DNA of 19,091 bases from an uncultured Dorea sp. (GTDB lineage: Bacteria; Bacillota; Clostridia; Lachnospirales; Lachnospiraceae). The stretch's first letter is position 1, and the number at the start of each line of letters is the position of its first letter. The notes beneath the pieces are model-generated. The model had not been told where the DNA came from and made no database searches. It saw only the letters and a list, made by a program, of their open reading frames with translations. The stretch spans positions 1 to 19,091 of the forward strand of contig CAJTYU010000037.1 in the NCBI GenBank assembly GCA_910584095.1, written 5' to 3'. A program made the position numbers and the translations under genes. Shown here piece by piece: positions 1-5,877 of the stretch.

Positions 1-37
1 TCAAGGTTCTTTGTGTTTGTGTCGTTATCAGCGACAG
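1..37 (-). other. Leader of a probable rRNA operon (operon itself outside window)
   Basis: Read on the minus strand, this stretch follows a near-consensus promoter. It carries a small stem (GTCG/CGAC around a 7-base loop) and then AAAGAACCTTGA. This ending resembles the boxA-like segment ahead of 16S or 23S genes in Firmicutes (compare the Bacillus GTTCTTTGAAAAC type, cited from memory). No coding start with a ribosome binding site is seen. The rRNA itself is not in the window, so the identity is inferred. A small structured RNA or a tRNA cluster are alternatives. Confidence 0.5.
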
Positions 38-44
38 CTATATT

Positions 45-110
45 AGAATAGCACCACTGTTTTTATTTGTCAACACTTTTTTTAATTTTTTTTCGACTTT
101 TTTTCAAAGT
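45..110 (-). promoter_or_regulatory. Strong promoter with UP-like element, probably for an rRNA operon
   Basis: On the minus strand the -35 is TTGACA (68-73, perfect) and the -10 is TATTCT (45-50), with an exact 17-base spacer. Upstream (about 74-110) lie long A-runs on the minus strand, as in UP elements of rRNA promoters. The predicted start is near position 38, so the transcript leaves the window to the left. Assignment to rRNA is inference from promoter strength and leader sequence. Confidence 0.75.
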
Positions 111-205
111 CTTTTTCGAAGCTTGCAAACCATCATAAAAAGCACAAATACGTTGTTTCTTCTTTATATTATGACAGTCCTAATCATGCCGCTTCTTTTT
201 TGAAT

Positions 206-251
206 AAAAATCACCGTCCCCAGAGTTTTAAAACTCCAAAAACAGTGATTT
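206..251 (-). terminator. Intrinsic terminator after tRNA-Lys
   Basis: Just downstream of the tRNA on the minus strand, AAATCAC (208-214) pairs with GTGATTT (245-251). An inner palindrome GAGTTTTAAAACTC (223-236) sits inside, and a T-rich run follows (ATTTTTATT on the minus strand). The stem is interrupted by unpaired T and G runs, but position and shape fit a terminator for the tRNA transcript. Confidence 0.65.
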
Positions 252-255
252 CAAC

Positions 256-328
256 TGCGCGATCAGGGGTTCGAACCCTGGACACCCTGATTAAGAGTCA
301 GGTGCTCTGCCAGCTGAGCTAATCGCGC
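256..328 (-). tRNA. tRNA-Lys (anticodon CTT)
   Basis: A complete cloverleaf is readable on the minus strand. The acceptor arms GCGCGAT/ATCGCGC pair fully, the D arm is GCTC/GAGC, and the anticodon stem CCTGA/TCAGG encloses loop CTCTTAA, so the anticodon is CTT and it reads AAG. The T arm CAGGG-TTCGAAC-CCCTG is canonical. Length is 73 nt including discriminator A at 256. The next bases are GTT, so CCA is not encoded and must be added after transcription. It has its own consensus promoter and a terminator, so it is probably a single-gene unit. Confidence 0.97.
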
Positions 329-362
329 ATGTTTTTTGTCCCTTTTCTGTAAGACGAATGTT

Positions 363-391
363 ATTATATCGGATATTTTATAAAAATGCAA
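363..391 (-). promoter_or_regulatory. Promoter of tRNA-Lys
   Basis: On the minus strand the -35 is TTGCAT (386-391) and the -10 is TATAAT (363-368, perfect), separated by exactly 17 bases. The start site would fall around 356, about 28 bases before the mature tRNA 5' end. Confidence 0.85.
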
Positions 392-615
392 GCCTTTTTT
401 CATTTTTTCTCTATTTTTCAGCATTTTTATTATATTCATACCCCAAAAAGCCGCTCATAACAACATTTCGGGGTGATATTCATACTTAACGGACTGCTAA
501 TATCCGTTATGGTGAAATAAATAACGCCAGAACTTCTGCCTAAAACCTTAATAGTTTTTTCTCATCATATTTTCCCCTGACTACTCATATAATAAAATAG
601 GGGAGGAAATAGTAT
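392..615. other. Intergenic region with two small dyads, upstream of the DUF6512 gene
   Basis: No gene was found here. Visible structure is: a hairpin with perfect 7-base arms, TAACGGA (487-493) and TCCGTTA (503-509), around a 9-base loop; ACCCC (440-444) facing GGGGT (470-474); and a 10-base direct repeat ATATTCATAC at 432-441 and 476-485. A TATAAT occurs at 588-593, but no acceptable -35 lies at the right distance and it is too close to the ribosome binding site, so the promoter of the following gene could not be placed. Confidence 0.5.
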
Positions 616-1119
616 ATGTATCGTTTTATACGCCGCAGAGATATTCCTTATATTCTCATAACTATAACCGTGGGTGTATTTGCCCACTCAATATATGAAT
701 TTTCTGGAAAGAACCCAATAACCGGCTTAATTGCTCCTGTAAACGAATCCGTTTGGGAGCATTTAAAAATACTTTTTTTCCCTTTTCTGCTTGCCTCCCT
801 AATAGAATATTATATGCAGCGTCCGGCGTCTGCCGCCTTTTTTTCTTCACATTTAATCGGCGTATGGACAGGTATACTTTCTATCATATTACTATTTTAC
901 GGCTATAGCGGTATTTTCGGCAGAAGCTTTGTGCCTGTAGATATTCTTCTATTCTTTATAGGCGTTATCACCGCATATTACATTTCATTTAAATACGCCC
1001 GCAAGTTCAACAAATTGGAACCGTTAACCGTATTCCTGCTTTGGATATTCACTATCCTCTTGTTTTTTATTTTTACCTGCTTTCCGCCAGAACTGCCATT
1101 ATTCCTTCCGCCTATGTAA
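616..1119 (+). CDS. DUF6512-family integral membrane protein
   Basis: A 167-residue very hydrophobic protein with about five membrane helices (roughly residues 10-26, 51-67, 80-98, 107-125 and 136-155). It has a basic N-terminus (RFIRRR) that suggests a cytoplasmic start. The block around residues 33-51, with NPITGLIAPVNESVWEHLK, is the signature I associate with DUF6512, a family of unknown function common in clostridia; the charged/polar E44 and E48-H49 lie beside a helix. The ATG is preceded by GGGGAGG at good spacing. It is the only convincing plus-strand gene and is convergent with the DUF1002 gene, sharing a terminator. Coding is secure; the family name is from memory, and no reaction or partner can be assigned. 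Confidence 0.88.
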   Translation: MYRFIRRRDIPYILITITVGVFAHSIYEFSGKNPITGLIAPVNESVWEHLKILFFPFLLASLIEYYMQRPASAAFFSSHLIGVWTGILSIILLFYGYSGIFGRSFVPVDILLFFIGVITAYYISFKYARKFNKLEPLTVFLLWIFTILLFFIFTCFPPELPLFLPPM

Positions 1120-1120
1120 T

Positions 1121-1157
1121 AGAAAAAACTGCCTAGCTTATGGCTAGACAGTTTTTT
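1121..1157. terminator. Bidirectional terminator between convergent genes
   Basis: The arms AAAAAACTG-C-CTAGC and GCTAG-A-CAGTTTTTT flank a short loop (TTATG). The stem ends in an A-run on the left and a T-run on the right, so it works for both strands. It lies between the stop of the plus-strand DUF6512 gene and the stop of the minus-strand DUF1002 gene. Confidence 0.93.
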
Positions 1158-1167
1158 CTTATAGTTT

Positions 1168-2376
1168 TTAATCTTTCTTAAAGAAATTGATGATTCTTGT
1201 AAGCAGTCCGTCTTTATACCCGCCTTCGCTGACTGTACTGTCTGTCAGCACATCGCCGCCGAGCGCCGCTTCATTAGTTTCACTCAGAATCCCATCATCA
1301 GATCCCACGAAAAAGCTCTTTACGGACTTCCAAGCTTTCTCAAGGGTTCCTACTTTCTCATTCAAGCTGTCAAGAGTATTCTGAATTGCACTTAGGTCAT
1401 AGTCATACTGAGCGATCTTCTCCATAACTGCTATAACCTGCTGTCTTTGTTCGTCAGTCAAGGTTACGTCATGATTTCCGGCAATTTTATCGACGGCCTC
1501 CCCGATTTCTTCCGGATCTGTTAATTCTTTGTCAATAATCTCTGTCTTGACTTCATTCATTACTTCCGTAGCCACATCTGACCCAAGAGCGTCGGATAAA
1601 TTGCCTGTAGCAATCAGTTCCTCCATAGCCGCCTCTTTTTTTCCGGCATCCAGACTCTCTCCGCTGGCTGTCTCATAGGCCATAATAATACCAGTCAGAG
1701 CGCCGGTCCCAGATACTTCGAACGGGCATGCTGCAATCACATTACCATTTTCCATTCCGGCTGTTGTAAGGGTACTAGCGATCATGCTGCTGGTCACATA
1801 ATTCAAATTTGCAGTCTTAACCTTAATTCCTCCGGAATCTGTTGGTTCAACATATGCACAGCTATTCGTTGTCGCGCCAATCTGCTCCGCCGTAGCAATC
1901 CCTTGCATATACTTTACTTCATCGGCATGCGTTACGATAATGGTTCTCACCTTGTCAGCAGAAGTTCCAAAATATTCATACATCGCATTTCTCTGTTCTT
2001 CTGACAGATTCTCTCCCAATGTAACGACGTTATCAGTTTCTACCTGAGAACCCTCCAACACCTCTGCCGGTTTCTCTTCGTCTTCTTTTTCCTCTGACGG
2101 CTCTTCCGTTAATTCTTCCGTCGGCTCTGCAGTATCTAATGTTTTATCATCCGCGGGCAGTCCCTCATTATCTGCGCCGCTGGATCCGTCCGCGCCAACT
2201 GTACCATTCTCTCCAACGCTTCCTGCATCTGTACCGGTTCCGTCACCCGCATCTGTTTCAGCTGTTGCTTCCGGCGCTGCCCCATCGGCTGGCTCCGAAG
2301 CACTTGCCGCAATCGGAATGCTGGCCGTCATCATTACCGCTGTCAAAAGAAGCGGCAGAATCTTCTTCATTTTCAT
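1168..2376 (-). CDS. Secreted DUF1002-domain protein (YpuA-like)
   Basis: A 402-residue exported protein. Residues 1-26 form a signal peptide (basic start MKMKK, hydrophobic core, likely cleavage after ASA). Residues 27-112 are an acidic, Gly/Ala/Glu/Pro-rich low-complexity linker. Residues from about 115 to 350 match the DUF1002 pattern (VVTLGENLSEEQR near the start, then the TNSCAY and FEVSGTGALTGI stretches); B. subtilis YpuA is the relative I know. A short amphipathic tail follows (FFKKD end). The ATG at 2376 is chosen because AGGAGGG lies 6 bases upstream; an earlier in-frame ATG at 2487 is upstream of the predicted transcription start and would bury the signal peptide. Function of the family is not established. 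A cell-envelope role is inferred from export. It has its own promoter and appears monocistronic. Confidence 0.9.
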   Translation of the reverse strand: MKMKKILPLLLTAVMMTASIPIAASASEPADGAAPEATAETDAGDGTGTDAGSVGENGTVGADGSSGADNEGLPADDKTLDTAEPTEELTEEPSEEKEDEEKPAEVLEGSQVETDNVVTLGENLSEEQRNAMYEYFGTSADKVRTIIVTHADEVKYMQGIATAEQIGATTNSCAYVEPTDSGGIKVKTANLNYVTSSMIASTLTTAGMENGNVIAACPFEVSGTGALTGIIMAYETASGESLDAGKKEAAMEELIATGNLSDALGSDVATEVMNEVKTEIIDKELTDPEEIGEAVDKIAGNHDVTLTDEQRQQVIAVMEKIAQYDYDLSAIQNTLDSLNEKVGTLEKAWKSVKSFFVGSDDGILSETNEAALGGDVLTDSTVSEGGYKDGLLTRIINFFKKD

Positions 2377-2475
2377 AAAAATCCCTCCTGACATCGACTC
2401 CCTCGATGCGCTTCCCCTTTTTAATCTTCCGGAAACACATGATTTCCGAATAATCGGATAAATTATCCTCCACAT

Positions 2476-2504
2476 AATATAGCACACTCTTTACAGAATG
2501 TATA
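2476..2504 (-). promoter_or_regulatory. Predicted promoter of the DUF1002 gene
   Basis: On the minus strand the -10 TATATT (2476-2481) is preceded by TGC, giving an extended -10. A -35-like TATACA (2499-2504, four of six) is at 17 bases. The leader would be about 90 nt and contains a hairpin (GGAAA/TTTCC at about 2429-2447). AGTATACATT around the -35 recurs about 80 bases upstream (2577-2586 versus 2497-2506), which could be a binding site. Confidence 0.55.
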
Positions 2505-2614
2505 CTAATCAATTCTTAGGATTTTATAAAAATACTCTTAACGTGTTCAATTCATACCGCACTATTTCAATGAAAAAATGTATACTTCCCTGCAGCAAAC
2601 CTAAAGTTTCCCAG

Positions 2615-2929
2615 CTATAGCAGTTCCCGGACCCGTTCCTCAAAAACATCCTCCTGAATCACGCCCTGCATAAAGCTGAATACTTCTCCATCCTTAAACG
2701 TCACAAACGTCGGAACAATATCCGCTCCATATTCCGCCGCCAGCACCGCCGATTCTTCTATTTCCACCTTACAGAATTTAATCCTGTCATAGTACCTTCT
2801 CTCCAGTTCCTCTACCACCGATTTCATCATAGCACATTTTCCGCACCAAACCGCATAAAACATTACTACTACTGGTCCCCGGCATCGTTTTGCCTCTATC
2901 ACAAAATTTTTTGCTGTCAAATGAATCAC
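2615..2929 (-). CDS. Thioredoxin-family protein with CGKC active site
   Basis: A 104-residue single-domain thioredoxin fold, normal length for the family. The redox motif is W28-C29-G-K-C32 and the cis-proline is P73 in the segment IVPTF; the usual FxGG-like end (residues 77-85) reads FKDGEVFSF. No signal peptide, so it should act in the cytoplasm as a disulfide reductase or redox partner. The dipeptide between the cysteines is GK rather than GP, which normally shifts redox potential, so it may not be the housekeeping TrxA. The start is GTG with AGAGGTG upstream at 6-7 bases. It lies 26 bases after trmB on the same strand and is probably co-transcribed. No clear terminator follows. Confidence 0.88.
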   Translation of the reverse strand: MIHLTAKNFVIEAKRCRGPVVVMFYAVWCGKCAMMKSVVEELERRYYDRIKFCKVEIEESAVLAAEYGADIVPTFVTFKDGEVFSFMQGVIQEDVFEERVRELL

Positions 2930-2955
2930 TTATATCACCTCTATTATAGTATATT

Positions 2956-3702
2956 CTATATAGCTTTTCTCGTGTTATTGTCCACAGGCTCATTATTCAG
3001 CCGTCTTACCGCCGCCAGCTTATGAATGGGATTCCCCATACCGGAAAATTTAGCCTCATATTCTGTCATCACATTTCCCTGATTCATCCTTTCATCACTA
3101 TGGAGATCCCATGTACAGGCGGCAAGCTTCCAGCCGGCTTCCTCTATTTCCCCCAGCGAATAACGAAACAGTTCACTGTTATCCGTTTTAAATTCTACTA
3201 TGCCATCGTCATTTAAAATTTTCTCATATCTTCTAAGAAATTCCCTAGACGTAAGCCTCCTTCTCGCATGCCGTTTCTTCGGCCAGGGATCTGAAAAATT
3301 TAAATAGATCTTTGCAACCTCCCCGACATCAAACAGTTCCTCTATTTCAGCCGCATCCGCACAAACAAACCGTATATTCGGATAGTCCTCATAAACCTTA
3401 AAATTCCACTCGGCCCCCTCGTTTATCAAGAGAATCCTTTCTCCGCCATGACGTTCTTCGTATTTCTCCACAGCACGCAAAAGAACACTGGAATACCGTT
3501 CAATCCCAATGTAATTAATCTCTGGTTTCTGTTCGGCCATTGTCAGCAAAAAGCTGCCCTTCCCCATACCGATTTCAATATGGATTGGATTAGAATTGCC
3601 AAACTCTTGATCCCATCTTCCTCTATATGCTTTTTCATTTTTCACTACAATAGGGTGTGCTTTCAGCACACCCTCTGCACGCGGTATATTTCTTAAGCGC
3701 AC
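2956..3702 (-). CDS. trmB: tRNA (guanine-N7-)-methyltransferase TrmB
   Basis: TrmB transfers a methyl group from S-adenosylmethionine to N7 of guanine 46 in the variable loop of tRNAs. The SAM-binding loop is E43-I-G-M-G-K-G (43-49), and the family signature NFSDPWPKKRH is at 135-145, followed by FKTDN (171-175) and TEYEAKF (213-219), the conserved C-terminal motifs. At 248 residues it is longer than the roughly 213 of B. subtilis TrmB; about 20 extra residues lie around 86-110 between the SAM motif and the catalytic block, plus a short basic tail. The start is GTG with GAGG 8 bases upstream. It follows glgB by 63 bases on the same strand and precedes the thioredoxin gene; co-transcription is plausible but unproven. 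Confidence 0.95.
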   Translation of the reverse strand: MRLRNIPRAEGVLKAHPIVVKNEKAYRGRWDQEFGNSNPIHIEIGMGKGSFLLTMAEQKPEINYIGIERYSSVLLRAVEKYEERHGGERILLINEGAEWNFKVYEDYPNIRFVCADAAEIEELFDVGEVAKIYLNFSDPWPKKRHARRRLTSREFLRRYEKILNDDGIVEFKTDNSELFRYSLGEIEEAGWKLAACTWDLHSDERMNQGNVMTEYEAKFSGMGNPIHKLAAVRRLNNEPVDNNTRKAI

Positions 3703-3725
3703 TCCCGGTTCCTCACTTTCTTCTA

Positions 3726-3777
3726 CGCTCGCATTAAATTCGAAGCCTGCGCTCGCTGCTATGCGCTAAAATTCGAA
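3726..3777 (-). repeat. Imperfect direct repeat covering the end of glgB
   Basis: On the minus strand TTCGAATTT occurs at 3769-3777 and again at 3736-3744, each followed by GCGAGCG (3750-3756 and 3726-3732). The first copy supplies the last codons and TAG stop of glgB. The units differ by about 9 bases in length. It resembles a small dispersed or locally duplicated element; other copies are not visible in the window. Confidence 0.5.
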
Positions 3778-5679
3778 TATTGCTACTCCATACGCCGGAA
3801 GGGGATATGCGAATGAATATGGCCTCCCGTCGCATTCTGATTTTACAGCCTTATAAACCGCCGGCCTTTCTGCGCCGCCTCCGCCGTATTTAGCCTCATC
3901 GCTATTCAGTATCAGCTTATACTGCTTGCGTCTCGGTACGCCAACTCTATAATCATCCCTCGCCATCGGGGTAAAATTGCATACAAACAGAAGATTCTGT
4001 TTGCCTCCCTTTGCATGACGTATAAAGCTATAAATACTTCTGTCTTTATCATCCGCATTAATCCACTCGAAGCCTTCCCACGAATTATCCAGTTCGTAGA
4101 ATGCTTTTCTGCGTTTATACAAATGCAGAAGATCCCTTACCCAATTCTGCATCTGCTGATGCGGTTCCTCCGCCAGCAGATACCAATCAATCTCTCTCTT
4201 TTCGCTCCACTCACGCAGCTGCGCAAACTCCTGCCCCATAAACAGGAGCTTCTTACCCGCATGTCCCATCATAAAAGCATACCCAACCTTCAGATTCGCA
4301 AACTTGTCAAATCCAAGACCCGGCATTTTATTCAGCATAGAGCACTTCAAATGTACCACCTCATCATGAGACAGTACAAGAATATACTTCTCGCTATATG
4401 CATAGCTCATGGCAAAGGTCATATTGTAATGGGCGCCCTTCCGAAAATAAGGATCTAATTTCATGTATTCGGTAAAATCGTGCATCCAGCCCATATTCCA
4501 TTTCAGGCTGAAGCCCAGTCCGTCGTCCTTCACATCTCCGGTAACTGCAGGCCATGCCGTAGACTCCTCCGCTATCATCAGCGCTCCCGGATTTCGTCCC
4601 AGAACTACTGAATTAAGATGCTTGAAAAATTCAACCGCTTCCAGATTCTTGTTGCCGCCGTATTCATTGGCAACCCATTGCCCGTCCTGCTTGCCATAAT
4701 CCAGATAAAGGATTGAAGCCACCGCATCCACACGAAGACCGTCGATATGAAAATGTTCGATCCAGTAAAGGGCATTGGAAATCAGGAAATTCCTTACCTC
4801 GTTCTTACCAAAGTCAAAAATCTTCGTTCCCCAATCCGGATGCTCTCCCTTCCTCGGATCCGCATATTCATATACCGGTGTTCCGTCAAAATCTGCCAGT
4901 CCATGGGCATCTCTTGGGAAATGTGCCGGAACCCAGTCAAGAATAATTCCAATCTTATTCTTGTGCAGATAATTTACCATCCATGCAAAATCCTCCGGTG
5001 TTCCATAGCGGGACGTCGGTGCAAAATATCCCGTTACCTGATACCCCCATGAGCCGTCAAAGGGATGCTCCGCAATACCAATCAATTCAATATGCGTATA
5101 CCCCATATCCTTGACGTATTTGGCAATCTCCTTTGCAAATTCACGGTAATTATAGAAACCGTCTTCTCCTTCCGGATGCTTCTTCCACGAACCGATATGA
5201 ACCTCATACACAGACATCGGCTGTTCCGTATGTTTCCATTCACTGCGCTGTTCCATCCACGCGTTATCCGCCCATTTAATATTAGAAATATCAAACACCT
5301 TTGATGCAGTTCCCGGTCTTAGCTCTGCATGATACGCAAAGGGATCTGACTTATTGATAAACTCACCTTTATAAGTCTCAATGCAGTATTTATACATCGC
5401 ATATTCCGCTACGTCTGGTATAAAACATGTATATATTCCCAGCGGTTCTGTCCGCTCCATCTTATTCGCTGTCTTATCCCATTCATTAAATTCGCCCACA
5501 ACTGACACGGATTTAGCATGCGGCGCCCATACCGCAAAATACACACCTTTTTTTCTGCCATCCTTCACAGGATGCGCCCCCAGCTTCTTATAAATCTCAT
5601 AATGTGTACCCTGACCAAACAAATAATGATCCAAATCCCCCACTTCATAGGCTTTTACTTTCTTGTTCTTTTCTGCCAT
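3766..5679 (-). CDS. glgB: 1,4-alpha-glucan branching enzyme GlgB
   Basis: GlgB cuts an alpha-1,4 chain and reattaches it as an alpha-1,6 branch during glycogen synthesis. The 637 residues show a CBM48-type N-terminal module (about 25-125, with VYFAVWAPHAKSVSVVGEFN), a GH13 barrel (about 150-520) and a C-terminal beta domain. Catalytic residues are D318 (nucleophile, in GLRVDAV), E371 (acid/base, in IAEES) and D439 (in LSHDE). HPFDGSWGYQ (205-214) is the usual branching-enzyme signature. Length fits the shorter firmicute enzymes. After SHDEVVH the sequence is LKCSM where many relatives have GKGSL. The ATG has GGTGAGG just upstream. No other glycogen gene (glgC, glgD, glgA, glgP) is nearby, so it is regulated separately; its leader carries two dyads. 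Confidence 0.97.
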   Translation of the reverse strand: MAEKNKKVKAYEVGDLDHYLFGQGTHYEIYKKLGAHPVKDGRKKGVYFAVWAPHAKSVSVVGEFNEWDKTANKMERTEPLGIYTCFIPDVAEYAMYKYCIETYKGEFINKSDPFAYHAELRPGTASKVFDISNIKWADNAWMEQRSEWKHTEQPMSVYEVHIGSWKKHPEGEDGFYNYREFAKEIAKYVKDMGYTHIELIGIAEHPFDGSWGYQVTGYFAPTSRYGTPEDFAWMVNYLHKNKIGIILDWVPAHFPRDAHGLADFDGTPVYEYADPRKGEHPDWGTKIFDFGKNEVRNFLISNALYWIEHFHIDGLRVDAVASILYLDYGKQDGQWVANEYGGNKNLEAVEFFKHLNSVVLGRNPGALMIAEESTAWPAVTGDVKDDGLGFSLKWNMGWMHDFTEYMKLDPYFRKGAHYNMTFAMSYAYSEKYILVLSHDEVVHLKCSMLNKMPGLGFDKFANLKVGYAFMMGHAGKKLLFMGQEFAQLREWSEKREIDWYLLAEEPHQQMQNWVRDLLHLYKRRKAFYELDNSWEGFEWINADDKDRSIYSFIRHAKGGKQNLLFVCNFTPMARDDYRVGVPRRKQYKLILNSDEAKYGGGGAERPAVYKAVKSECDGRPYSFAYPLPAYGVAIFEF

Positions 5680-5706
5680 ATCCTCACCTTCTTACATCGC
5701 TTTTCT

Positions 5707-5766
5707 GATATTACAGACATATCCGTCTGATATCTGCGGACTAGTCCGCATTCTTTTATTATTATA
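5707..5766 (-). promoter_or_regulatory. glgB -10 element and leader with two adjacent dyads
   Basis: On the minus strand a perfect -10 TATAAT lies at 5761-5766, but no good -35 is found at 16-18 bases (TTTCTT at 5784-5789). Directly downstream is a perfect 16-base palindrome TGCGGACTAGTCCGCA (5735-5750), and touching it an imperfect 28-base dyad (5707-5734; arms GATAT..CAGAC and GTCTG..ATATC). Both fall in the predicted 5' leader. They could be operators for a regulator or RNA hairpins. No T-run follows either, so they are not intrinsic terminators. Confidence 0.6.
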
Positions 5767-5780
5767 CTTGAATTACGTAT

Positions 5781-5829
5781 AAAAAGAAAGAGTTTCAAGC
5801 TACAATTTGCTCAAAACCCTCTCTTTTTT
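5781..5829 (-). terminator. Intrinsic terminator after the mosaic AAA-like gene
   Basis: On the minus strand AAAAAAGAGAGGGTTTTGAGC (21 bases, 5809-5829) can pair imperfectly with GCTTGAAACTCTTTCTTTTT (5781-5800) around an 8-base loop, ending in a T-run. It sits about 50 bases after the stop at 5878. Its T-run overlaps the place where the glgB -35 should be, so the two units are tightly packed. Confidence 0.75.
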
Positions 5830-5877
5830 CGACAAATATATGTCAGTTTTTCACAAAGGCAGATTTACCGCCTCCCG

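Noticed and set aside
588..593. TATAAT upstream of the DUF6512 gene as its promoter
   Set aside because: No -35 at 16-18 bases, and the resulting transcript would start at the ribosome binding site.
2377..2487. N-terminal extension of the DUF1002 protein from an ATG at 2487
   Set aside because: It has no ribosome binding site, lies upstream of the predicted -10, and would place 37 residues before a clear signal peptide.
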